A stretch of DNA of 12,717 nucleotides, from assembly GCA_003663535.1 (NCBI GenBank), contig QMUE01000015.1, positions 1 through 12,717 on the forward strand. The letters run 5' to 3'. The DNA comes from Thermococci archaeon. Lineage in GTDB: Archaea > Methanobacteriota_B > Thermococci > Thermococcales > Thermococcaceae. The notes below the pieces were generated by a model. It was not told where the DNA came from. It did no database searches and saw only the letters and a program-made list of their open reading frames with translations. The position numbers were made by a program, and so were the translations under genes. Shown here in pieces: positions 1 to 6,514 of the stretch (position 1 is the stretch's first letter; the number at the start of each line of letters is the position of its first letter).

Positions 1-951
1 GAGATTACAAATTTGTTTAAAAAGCAGCATTACGCTCTTGTTGGCCATCACAGCTCAGTTAAACTGTGCCACTGGTTAAAGGAGAGTATAAAGAATAATC
101 GTGTTTGCTACAAGCAGAAGTTCTATGGTATTGAGTCACATAGGTGTCTTCAGATGACTCCAGTTACAGCTTGGTGTACCCACAACTGCATTTTCTGCTG
201 GCGCCCAATGGAAGGGTTCTTGGGGGTAGAACTACCAAGGCCATTTGATGACCCAGCTTTTATTGTGGAGGAGAGTGTAAAGGCCCAAAGGAAACTTTTG
301 AGTGGTTATTGGGGAGTAAAAGATCAGATAAATGTTAAAAAACTTGAAGAGGCCATGGAACCAAAGCATGCTGCCATAAGTCTCTCCGGTGAACCCATGC
401 TTTATCCCATGATAGGAGAACTGGTTGAAGAGTTTCACAAGAGAGGATTCACAACGTTCATAGTGAGCAATGGTACGGAGCCGGAAGTTCTGGAAAAGAT
501 GATGAAAGAAAACAAACTGCCGAGGCAGCTTTATATCTCTCTAACGGCCCCTGATGAGGAGACATATCAAAGAGTAAACGTACCTATGATTCCGGATGGA
601 TGGGATAGGATAAACAAAACACTTGAACTCATGAGAGATTTGCCCACCAGGACCGTCATAAGACTTACACTAGTCAAGGGAGAAAACATGCACAATCCGG
701 AAGGCTATGCAAAGCTTATAATGAAGGCCAAGCCGATGTTTGTTGAGGCAAAGGCTTACATGTTTGTGGGGTTCTCAAGAAATAGATTGACCATAAATAA
801 CATGCCAAGTCATGAGGATATAAAGGCCTTTGCAGAGGAGCTGGTGGAAAATCTCCCGGGATATCACATAGAGGATGAATACCCGCCCAGCAGGGTTGTT
901 TTGATGATGAGAGATGACATAAGAAAGGCGGATAGAGTTATAAAACATTAG
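1..951 (+). CDS. taw1: tRNA 4-demethylwyosine synthase (Taw1/TYW1), 5'-partial
   Basis: Radical SAM enzyme that condenses N1-methylguanosine-37 of tRNA-Phe with a two-carbon unit from pyruvate to give 4-demethylwyosine, the tricyclic base of the wyosine pathway. It is cytosolic. Numbering from the TTG codon at 13, the CTHNC-IFC motif supplies the radical SAM cysteines (C55, C59, C62). C19, C32 and C45, spaced 13 and 13 residues apart, match the ligands of the second 4Fe-4S cluster in the archaeal family. The CYKQK stretch (32-36) holds the lysines where the pyruvate Schiff base is thought to form. SLSGEP (124-129) is the SAM-binding GxP-type region. The C-terminus (YHIEDEYPPSRVVL) is typical. 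The TTG at 13 is probably not the start: the frame stays open to base 1, the preceding codons read EITN, and as I recall relatives have about eight residues before the Phe of FKKQHY. The gene is therefore cut by the window edge. The family call is very secure. Confidence 0.95.
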   Translation, partial: EITNLFKKQHYALVGHHSSVKLCHWLKESIKNNRVCYKQKFYGIESHRCLQMTPVTAWCTHNCIFCWRPMEGFLGVELPRPFDDPAFIVEESVKAQRKLLSGYWGVKDQINVKKLEEAMEPKHAAISLSGEPMLYPMIGELVEEFHKRGFTTFIVSNGTEPEVLEKMMKENKLPRQLYISLTAPDEETYQRVNVPMIPDGWDRINKTLELMRDLPTRTVIRLTLVKGENMHNPEGYAKLIMKAKPMFVEAKAYMFVGFSRNRLTINNMPSHEDIKAFAEELVENLPGYHIEDEYPPSRVVLMMRDDIRKADRVIKH

Positions 952-952
952 C

Positions 953-979
953 TCTTTTTCCGCAATCTTTATTTGTTTT
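953..979 (+). terminator. T-rich intrinsic terminator-like stretch after taw1
   Basis: Just after the taw1 stop codon there is a run of five T (955-959), then two more T-rich patches (968-974 and 975-979). Archaeal RNA polymerase terminates at oligo-T tracts without needing a hairpin, and no convincing hairpin is seen here. This is inferred from base content and position. Confidence 0.5.
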
Positions 980-984
980 GACTG

Positions 985-1000
985 CATAACATTTAATTAG
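985..1000 (+). promoter_or_regulatory. Candidate BRE/TATA promoter for the toroid-cetZ operon
   Basis: TTTAATTA at 992-999 is preceded by an A-rich stretch (CATAACA) that could serve as a BRE. A start site about 25 bases downstream would fall near 1020, leaving a leader of roughly 15-18 bases that contains the ribosome binding site at 1026-1031. An alternative AT-rich box (GTATAAAA, 1009-1016) would put the start site at or past the ribosome binding site, so it is less likely. Confidence 0.45.
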
Positions 1001-1025
1001 GTAAATTAGTATAAAACCTAGTTTA

Positions 1026-1031
1026 GAGGTG
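1026..1031 (+). promoter_or_regulatory. Ribosome binding site that sets the toroid-protein start
   Basis: GAGGTG matches the archaeal 16S 3' end and sits six bases before ATG 1038. The GTG at 1029 overlaps this site, so it is unlikely to be the start even though it extends the frame by three codons. Confidence 0.65.
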
Positions 1032-1037
1032 CGGAGG

Positions 1038-3272
1038 ATGAAGAGAATATTTTCACTAATCTTAATTCTGTTAATGATTATCCCTTATGTCAGCGCAGTT
1101 CCTATTTTAGATGATTCCACTAGATTTCTAATCGAGGGCAAGGATTACATGGATAGTACACAGGAAATAAGCTTGTCTTTAATGGCTTTGGGTTCAAGTT
1201 ACTCCATCGCTGAAAACCTTACTAAAGAAAACATTACATTATTTGTAGAGGAGTTGCTGGAAAGACAGAATTCTGATGGAGGATGGGGATATTATGAGGG
1301 GAGTATAAGCAATGTTGTGGACACTTCATACGCAGTAATAGCTTTAAAAAGAGTAATTGATCTTTATTATCCAAATGAGGATATCTATCGTAAAATTTCC
1401 AAAGCTCTTGAGAATGGATTGGATTTTATCTCCGGGTCTTACACTCTTAACGGATGGGGGTATATACCCAATACCCTCCCTGAGTTCTATCCAACCGTCA
1501 TGGCTTTATGGGCATTGGGTGAGAATGGGTATTCCATTGAGGATGAAATGATAAAAGATGCCATTAAATATCTAGAAAATGTTACAAAACCAGGGTTGAG
1601 AGAAGAAGAGGTTGTGGCATTAAAGATCCTCGCCTACAACAGTGTGGGGTATTCGGTTGAGGACTCTTTGATAGAGAAAGCATGGGGACTGGTTAAGGCT
1701 GAAAATAGTACTATAAAAGAAAAAGCCTTGCTCACTTATGCACTCCTAAATTATGAAGGAGTAACATTTGAAACAGCGAAAATGGTCGGTACTATTGAAA
1801 ATCTAAATGAAAGATATGAAAATGGCTTCTTGTACTGGGCGAATGAGCCTGAGGCGTTAGTGGAAAGAGAAGCACTTCAAACCTCTGCATTGGCAACTTT
1901 GGACATTGGGTTTGCTGAACTTGGGATCTCCCCAGTGTTACTTGGTTTCTCAAGAGAAGTTTGTTTAATAATAAAGTCCTCTCAAAACCCGGATGGTGGA
2001 TGGAGTTATCTGCCGAAATACCCATCAAATGAGATTGCCACGTATTACGTGCTTGCAAATATTAACCTATGCTTTTCGGGCGGAGGAATTGATGAAGCTT
2101 TAGACTGGGCAAAGAGCAGACTTCCAGCTAACCAAGAGGCTGTTTTAAAGGAAAGAAGACTCTTGCCAAGATATGTATATAACCTGCTTATTCTTGCGAA
2201 GTTCAACATGCTTAGTGAAGAAGAAAAGCATGAGAATATTGAGCTTATAAAAAGTTTAAAATTGCAAGACGAACTCTGGGGCAACATTTTGGGCCCTCAG
2301 CCTAAAGAGACAGCATTAGCAATAAAAGCACTGTTAGCGTTGGGTGTTTCACAAGAGGATCCCGATATTCAGAAAGCTAAAAAATGGCTTCTTTCAATAT
2401 CAGATGGAGGTTGGGGGGCCTATGTACAATCTAGGTACTACTCCTACATGACTACTCCAGAAGTTGAGACAACGCTTGAAGTTCTAGAAGCATTGTCAAG
2501 AATTTCTACTAAAGAAGAACTTCAACCACATATTAATTGGCTTATAAACCAGAAAACTGATATAGGATGGCCAAATGTAAAAACTATTTACTTCTACAAT
2601 GTTCTGGTATATACAGGGGAACCAAGGACAGATTTGACAGCTAGGGCGGTTAATTTGTTGAGCAAGTTTGGTTACAACTACCGCGAGGATTTTGTCGAAT
2701 GGATATTAGATCATAGAGAGGAAATTAAGGACAAACAAAATCTGTTGGAGGCTGCCTTAGTATTAAGAGCTTTGTACCCATCCCCAGACAAGATAGACCT
2801 CTGGTGGATAAACAAGGTTTTATATAATGAGGGATTTCAGGTTGTATATACACCGGGCAAGTACTATACAGCCAGATTCGTCCAAACTGCACTAGAAAAT
2901 CACTTTAACAAGACATACTCACTCTCAGAGTTTGAAGACTTTGAGGAGTCAAACTACGTGGTTGTGGGGGATTTAGATGATTTTAACATCAGCAAATACA
3001 ATCCCGCTGTCTCAATAGAGGTGAAGAATGACGTGGTGCTTGTTAATGGCCGTCCTTACAAACTTCAGGACTATACAACCATTATAATAGCGGGAAAATA
3101 CGAACATAATTACATAATGTTTGTTCTCTATCATAAAAACTCCAAGGCCGTTAGAGAAATCTTTAGCTCTGGGATGTTTAAGTATTTTAGATCACCAGTA
3201 GTCATAAGTTGGTACAAATATTCAGATGTTCCGTGGATAATGCCAGAACTAGTAGGAGAATTTGTGGGGTGA
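1038..3272 (+). CDS. Exported alpha/alpha-toroid protein with prenyltransferase/squalene-cyclase-like repeats
   Basis: The product has 744 residues from ATG 1038. Residues 1-20 form a classical Sec signal peptide (KR, then a Leu/Ile-rich core, then VSA before Val21), so the mature protein should be extracellular or in the pseudoperiplasm. Residues about 40-590 are helical repeats with the aromatic/glycine signature of squalene-cyclase and prenyltransferase-beta toroids: QNSDGGWGY (77-85), LNGWGY (137-142), QNPDGGWSY (316-324), SDGGWGAY (455-462) and a degenerate DIGW (508-511). The last 110 residues look like a separate alpha/beta domain. There is no C-terminal membrane anchor or lipobox. The fold is used by enzymes and by binding proteins. 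No catalytic DxDD is seen in the expected place in the toroid, so enzyme activity should not be assumed. The stop codon lies within the cetZ ribosome binding site, implying co-translation with a cytosolic tubulin homologue. The exact function is unknown to me. Confidence 0.82.
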   Translation: MKRIFSLILILLMIIPYVSAVPILDDSTRFLIEGKDYMDSTQEISLSLMALGSSYSIAENLTKENITLFVEELLERQNSDGGWGYYEGSISNVVDTSYAVIALKRVIDLYYPNEDIYRKISKALENGLDFISGSYTLNGWGYIPNTLPEFYPTVMALWALGENGYSIEDEMIKDAIKYLENVTKPGLREEEVVALKILAYNSVGYSVEDSLIEKAWGLVKAENSTIKEKALLTYALLNYEGVTFETAKMVGTIENLNERYENGFLYWANEPEALVEREALQTSALATLDIGFAELGISPVLLGFSREVCLIIKSSQNPDGGWSYLPKYPSNEIATYYVLANINLCFSGGGIDEALDWAKSRLPANQEAVLKERRLLPRYVYNLLILAKFNMLSEEEKHENIELIKSLKLQDELWGNILGPQPKETALAIKALLALGVSQEDPDIQKAKKWLLSISDGGWGAYVQSRYYSYMTTPEVETTLEVLEALSRISTKEELQPHINWLINQKTDIGWPNVKTIYFYNVLVYTGEPRTDLTARAVNLLSKFGYNYREDFVEWILDHREEIKDKQNLLEAALVLRALYPSPDKIDLWWINKVLYNEGFQVVYTPGKYYTARFVQTALENHFNKTYSLSEFEDFEESNYVVVGDLDDFNISKYNPAVSIEVKNDVVLVNGRPYKLQDYTTIIIAGKYEHNYIMFVLYHKNSKAVREIFSSGMFKYFRSPVVISWYKYSDVPWIMPELVGEFVG
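3266..3272 (+). promoter_or_regulatory. Ribosome binding site of cetZ overlapping the upstream stop codon
   Basis: GGGGTGA ends with the TGA stop of the toroid gene (3270-3272) and lies seven bases before TTG 3280. It supports TTG 3280 as the start of the tubulin-like gene rather than TTG 3262, which lies upstream of the site and would add MWGEIT before the canonical MRALIIG start. Confidence 0.65.
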
Positions 3273-3279
3273 AATTACT

Positions 3280-4383
3280 TTGAGGGCTTTAATCATTGGA
3301 GTGGGTCAGTGTGGGACAAAGATAGCAGACTTGTTCGCCTTAGTGGACTTTGAGGCATTGGCAATAAACACTTCAAAGAGTGACCTTGACTACTTGAAGC
3401 ATATACCGAAGGAAAGGCGAATACTGATAGGAGAAAGTTTAACAGGCGGAAAAGGAGTAAATGCAAACCCAATACTTGGAAGAGAGGCAATGAAAAGAGA
3501 CCTCTCAATGGTGATGAAAAAAATAAACGCTATGGTTGGTTATAGTGACGTTGACATCTTTTTCCTCACTTTTGGTTTTGGCGGGGGCACTGGTTCTGGG
3601 GGGGCACCTATTTTAGCTGAAGCTCTCAAAGATGAATATCCTGATTCACTTGTGGTTGCAGTTGGCGCTCTTCCCTTGAAAGAGGAGGGAATAAGGCCCA
3701 CAATAAACGCTGCAATAACTATAGACAAACTCTCAAAAGTGGCCGATTCTATAATAGCCATAGACAATAATAAGCTCAAAGAAAGTGGGGAAGACATAAC
3801 ACGGGCCTATGAAAAAATAAATCGCACAATAGTTGAACGCATAGCGTCTTTATTGGCGTTGATTGATATTCCAGGTGAGCAGACCCTTGATTCTAGTGAC
3901 CTGAAGTTTGTATTGAATGCTTTTGGAAGCTTTGCGACAGTGGGCTATGCAAAGGCAGAGGCCAGCAAAGTTAGAAACTTATCCAGACTTATCTTAAAAT
4001 CTTTTGAGAATGAAGGTCTCTATCTTGAGGCTAACATAGAATCTGCACTTTATGGTTTGGTAGCAATTCACGGGCCACCAGAACTTTTGAAAGCTAGGGA
4101 TATATTTGAGGCCCTCAGCTATTTGACCAAGAAAATTAAAGGAAAGCAAATTTTCCGGGGCTTTTATCCGGATCCAAGGGAAAAGGAGATAGAAGTGGTT
4201 ACACTCTTGACTGGGATCTATGAGAGCAAGAGCATTGAGGATATAGTTGTAGTTGCCAAAAAATATGCTCAATCTTTTATAAAAGCAAAAGAAGAGGCTG
4301 TGACAAAGAAAAACGAGCTGTTAACCGGCCTACCCGACTTTGATGACATTTACCCGGGTGAGGTTAATGAAAGACTCGATTGA
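3280..4383 (+). CDS. cetZ: CetZ/FtsZ3-family tubulin-like GTPase
   Basis: The product has 367 residues from TTG 3280 (MRALIIGVGQCG). It is a tubulin/FtsZ superfamily GTPase expected to polymerise in the cytoplasm near the membrane. Visible elements are the T1 loop GVGQCG (7-12), the T3 region GGKGVNANP (56-64), the signature T4 loop GGGTGSGG (101-108) with Ser where bacterial FtsZ usually has Thr, an IDNNKL base-contact segment (161-166), and a T7-like loop with D204 and D207 (LDSSD) that would complete the GTPase site of the next subunit. Only a short acidic tail follows residue 350, with no obvious FtsZ-type C-terminal peptide for FtsA or SepF. The T4 sequence, overall form and genus context favour CetZ (the group that includes Thermococcales FtsZ3) over division FtsZ1/FtsZ2. 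CetZ proteins control cell shape in haloarchaea; the role in this organism is inferred. The gene overlaps the next one by 17 bases. Confidence 0.88.
   Translation: MRALIIGVGQCGTKIADLFALVDFEALAINTSKSDLDYLKHIPKERRILIGESLTGGKGVNANPILGREAMKRDLSMVMKKINAMVGYSDVDIFFLTFGFGGGTGSGGAPILAEALKDEYPDSLVVAVGALPLKEEGIRPTINAAITIDKLSKVADSIIAIDNNKLKESGEDITRAYEKINRTIVERIASLLALIDIPGEQTLDSSDLKFVLNAFGSFATVGYAKAEASKVRNLSRLILKSFENEGLYLEANIESALYGLVAIHGPPELLKARDIFEALSYLTKKIKGKQIFRGFYPDPREKEIEVVTLLTGIYESKSIEDIVVVAKKYAQSFIKAKEEAVTKKNELLTGLPDFDDIYPGEVNERLD
4356..4364 (+). promoter_or_regulatory. Ribosome binding site inside the cetZ 3' end
   Basis: GGGTGAGGT lies within the cetZ coding sequence, a few bases before ATG 4367. 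It selects that ATG over the upstream in-frame TTG 4340, ATG 4343 and GTG 4358 for the following membrane protein. Confidence 0.6.
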
Positions 4384-4966
4384 TGTAGCACTGGATCTAA
4401 AAGAGAAGGAAGTTTATTCCCACATAGCCCATGAAAGTGCGGAGGATATGATTAGGATAATTTCTTCAATAGACGCCGAAAGGGCAAAGATTAGGGGTGA
4501 AATTATTCATTACGAGGACGACTGGGATGAACTCATGAGACAGAGGGTGGCCAAAGGAAAGAGACACACTGCCTTTGACTTTTACAACCCTTCTCTTCTC
4601 ACGATATGGGAAAACAAGGTAAAGAATATGAAAAAGGTTAAAAATCTGTTTAAGCTTGGATTAATTCTTTTGGGCCTCTTTATAGCTGGTGGAGTGGTGG
4701 CTACAGTTATTTATAGAGAATTCTGGGTCCTGATACCCTTGAGTGTTGTCCCGATGGTTATATTCCTATTTGACTACAAAAAGAATGCCCTCGATATTGG
4801 TTACTATCAACTTACCCAGCTTTTTATTGAGGAACTTAAAGAACTCCTAAAGAAATATGAACTTGACCCCGAAAGGTACAAATTCAAAATATTTAATCAT
4901 GATTATTTCGGAGTTTTAACGAAAAAAATTGGCACCAATGTTTTTGCAATGGTAAAAAAAGATTAG
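4367..4966 (+). CDS. Small membrane protein with a two-helix hairpin, downstream of cetZ
   Basis: The product has 199 residues from ATG 4367. I do not recognise the family. Residues 1-93 are charged and largely helical (for example SAEDMIRIISSIDAERAKI) with no signal peptide. Two adjacent membrane segments follow at about 94-116 and 119-137, separated by YRE. A charged C-terminal region of about 62 residues (KKNALDIGYYQL onward) completes it. Positive residues on both outer flanks (KNMKKVKNLFK and FDYKKN) suggest that both ends are cytoplasmic and only a tight loop is exposed. The start lies inside cetZ, so production is likely coupled to the tubulin homologue. A membrane anchor or regulator for CetZ filaments is a reasonable inference from this arrangement, but nothing in the sequence demonstrates binding. 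It is the last gene before a new promoter. Confidence 0.75.
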   Translation: MKDSIDVALDLKEKEVYSHIAHESAEDMIRIISSIDAERAKIRGEIIHYEDDWDELMRQRVAKGKRHTAFDFYNPSLLTIWENKVKNMKKVKNLFKLGLILLGLFIAGGVVATVIYREFWVLIPLSVVPMVIFLFDYKKNALDIGYYQLTQLFIEELKELLKKYELDPERYKFKIFNHDYFGVLTKKIGTNVFAMVKKD

Positions 4967-4971
4967 GGTGA

Positions 4972-4990
4972 TGGAAAGCGTTAAATAATT
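4972..4990 (+). promoter_or_regulatory. Candidate BRE/TATA promoter for the pilin-like operon
   Basis: A GTTAAATAATT TATA-like box (4980-4990) follows the purine-rich GGAAAG element (4973-4978), which resembles a BRE. The predicted start site near 5010 gives a leader of about 15 bases carrying GGTGAG at 5015-5020. It lies in the only real gap (58 bases) between 3272 and the end of the window. Confidence 0.55.
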
Positions 4991-5014
4991 TGCTGGCGTG
5001 TTATTATTTAGTAT

Positions 5015-5020
5015 GGTGAG
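5015..5020 (+). promoter_or_regulatory. Ribosome binding site that sets the first pilin-like start
   Basis: GGTGAG lies four bases before ATG 5025. It argues for MKKGQISLE as the N-terminus rather than GTG 4998, ATG 5013 or GTG 5016. The short basic leader before the Gly|Gln junction is also the usual form of a class III signal. Confidence 0.55.
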
Positions 5021-5024
5021 AAGA

Positions 5025-5633
5025 ATGAAAAAAGGACAGATATCGCTGGAATTCATATTCATATTTGTGTTATTTATGGTACTCCTAACTTTCTCAATTA
5101 GAAATGTTACCTTCTCCAGCGAGCACTCTTCAGATATGTTGAGAATTCAGGTTAGTGAAGAGGCAAAGTTATTTGCAAACACGGTTTCCAATGCAATATC
5201 TCAGGTTTATGCTCAAGGGCCAGGTGCAAAGACAACTGAATACTTTACTTTCAGGTACTTAAACGACAACTATTTCCTTACAAGGGCGTTTGATATGGAT
5301 GGAACACCTCAGATCTTGATAGGATATAAAAATGGCACTTATGTTGCTATTTTGGATAATGCCAATCAGACCATAAACGTAAACGAGACAGAGACAAAAA
5401 AGAAGAACTATTTCTGGAGTAGGTCCCTCTATGCAAGAGATTTGTCAAACGACACCTCAATTTACTATCCGAATAACGTCGTTATAGATAGTTATGCGGG
5501 AATAGTTGTGAACGCTGCAGATTTACCCTCGACATTAACGATTGTTGTGGAGTGGAATCCAGATAGAAATGAGAGCTGGATTTTCAACTCTACTGCCCAA
5601 GAGCTTAGGATAAACCTTAACGTCGGTGGTTAG
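5025..5633 (+). CDS. Class III signal peptide (type IV pilin-like) protein, 202 aa
   Basis: The N-terminus is MKKG|QISLE followed by a hydrophobic helix (about residues 8-24). This is the archaeal class III signal, in which a prepilin peptidase of the EppA/PibD type cuts before Gln (residue 5) and leaves the helix on the mature subunit to form the filament core. Q at +1 and E at +5 of the mature chain are both present. The remaining 175 residues are beta-rich and polar with no cysteine. They carry seven N-x-S/T sequons (N27, N103, N114, N120, N142, N182, N188), consistent with an N-glycosylated surface protein. It is the first gene after the promoter and has the most canonical signal of the group, so it may be the more abundant or base subunit. 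I cannot assign it to a named pilin. The next gene starts two bases after its stop codon. Confidence 0.85.
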   Translation: MKKGQISLEFIFIFVLFMVLLTFSIRNVTFSSEHSSDMLRIQVSEEAKLFANTVSNAISQVYAQGPGAKTTEYFTFRYLNDNYFLTRAFDMDGTPQILIGYKNGTYVAILDNANQTINVNETETKKKNYFWSRSLYARDLSNDTSIYYPNNVVIDSYAGIVVNAADLPSTLTIVVEWNPDRNESWIFNSTAQELRINLNVGG

Positions 5634-5634
5634 T

Positions 5635-6072
5635 ATGAGGGGACAGTTGAGCTTGGACCTGCTTTTTGCCTTCGTACTTGTTACTCTCACGATGTTAAAC
5701 TTGATTTATCTAGCTAATAATGAGATGGCCCATGCAGAGAGCTTTGATGTAATGGCAAAGGTAAGAGTTTTTTCAGCTGAAATAGTTGACCATACTGCCA
5801 AGGTTTATGCTGTGGGGGAAGGATACAGCCTCAAAGAGGAAGCTCCAGTGATCTCGGGAGCTGTTTTTAACGTCACGTTTGATGGAACAACAAACAAAAT
5901 AATCGTAAATGCTACGGTGGATGGAAAGAGATACTGGATAGTGAAGAACTCCACGGTTCCCATAGCAAATGCATCGATAAGTGTTACCAGTGGGGGGAGT
6001 TTTTGGATAAAAACCGTGAAAATAGGTGATATGCTCTATGCGAACATCACGAACAGCACAAACGGCCATTGA
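5635..6072 (+). CDS. Small class III signal (pilin-like) protein, 145 aa
   Basis: The start is ATG 5635, five bases after GGTGG in the 3' end of the previous gene. MRG|QLSLD precedes a hydrophobic helix (about residues 9-27), giving a class III type signal with Asp in place of Glu at mature +5. The post-helix region is about 118 residues with six sequons (N79, N92, N105, N112, N137, N140) and predicted beta strands (for example VFNVTF and KIIVNATV). No cysteine is present. Size and layout suit a minor pilin or pseudopilin. The next gene begins inside its last 35 bases. The specific role is unknown. Confidence 0.82.
   Translation: MRGQLSLDLLFAFVLVTLTMLNLIYLANNEMAHAESFDVMAKVRVFSAEIVDHTAKVYAVGEGYSLKEEAPVISGAVFNVTFDGTTNKIIVNATVDGKRYWIVKNSTVPIANASISVTSGGSFWIKTVKIGDMLYANITNSTNGH
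6024..6030 (+). promoter_or_regulatory. Ribosome binding site inside the upstream pilin-like gene
   Basis: AGGTGAT, a very good match to the archaeal anti-SD, lies seven bases before ATG 6038. It fixes that ATG as the start of the third pilin-like gene over the overlapping GTG 6026. Confidence 0.7.
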
Positions 6073-6514
6073 GATGATATTCATACTGTCTGTAATATTT
6101 ATTGGGTTAATGTTAGTGCTCCCCTCTTACACTGATAATAACACAAATATAATGATAGTGAGCTATGTGAGAAGTTCCCTTTCAAAGGCAGTTGATTATT
6201 TGAATACCGGGGTCATGACTGACGATGAGCCTTATAAAAGCACGTTGAATCCATTATTGTCACAGATTACGGAAAACCCACACTTATCTATTAAAAATCT
6301 CACCTCAGAGGAGAATCCAACCCAAGTTAACATAACAATACTGATTTCGACTCCATATTTATCTATCCAGAACCTTAATAATAGCATTGTCTCAAGTCTC
6401 ACGGAGTTTCTTGAAAAAGATCTTGTGGAGAACTATCACTTTACAAACGATACCGAGGGTTTGAAGTATGGTGGAAAGAGAGTAAACATAGAAATTGATG
6501 TGGTGAGAGGATGA
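6038..6514 (+). CDS. Pilin-like protein with variant class III signal, 158 aa
   Basis: The N-terminus MRTSRTA|QTAIE is followed by a hydrophobic helix (about residues 13-29). The layout matches a class III signal: Gln at mature +1 and Glu at +5. Ala replaces the usual Gly before the cut and Ala replaces Ser at +3. After the helix the chain (SYVRSSLSKAVDYLN) probably continues as an amphipathic helix and then an alpha/beta head, with sequons at N34, N87, N98, N114 and N137. The gene overlaps the previous one by 35 bases and the next by four (ATGA). Both the N-terminal region and the context support a minor pilin-type subunit. No closer family is recognised. Confidence 0.78.
   Translation: MRTSRTAQTAIEMIFILSVIFIGLMLVLPSYTDNNTNIMIVSYVRSSLSKAVDYLNTGVMTDDEPYKSTLNPLLSQITENPHLSIKNLTSEENPTQVNITILISTPYLSIQNLNNSIVSSLTEFLEKDLVENYHFTNDTEGLKYGGKRVNIEIDVVRG

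Noticed and set aside
13..15. TTG at 13 as the start codon of taw1.
   Set aside because: The frame is open to base 1, there is no ribosome binding site in the 12 bases before it, and family members have several residues before FKKQHY. The gene is cut by the window edge.
2970..2990. D-L-D-D in the toroid protein (residues 645-648), matching the DxDD catalytic motif of squalene-hopene cyclases.
   Set aside because: It lies in the C-terminal non-repeat domain of an exported protein, not in the toroid cavity, and no other cyclase signature surrounds it. It is most likely chance in an acidic loop.
3262..3264. TTG 3262 as the cetZ start.
   Set aside because: It lies upstream of the GGGGTGA ribosome binding site, and it would add six residues before the canonical MRALIIG beginning of the family.
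3280..4383. The tubulin-like protein as division FtsZ1 or FtsZ2.
   Set aside because: The T4 loop has GGGTGSGG, the T7 region differs from the usual FtsZ NxDFAD form, and no C-terminal SepF/FtsA-binding peptide is evident. CetZ/FtsZ3 is the better fit.
5025..6514. The first three pilin-like genes as archaellins (flaB/arlB).
   Set aside because: They lack the archaellin-type N-terminus (G-x-x-x-x-E followed by the archaellin core) and typical length, and no archaellum accessory gene (flaC-flaJ) is nearby. Generic pilin-like proteins fit better.
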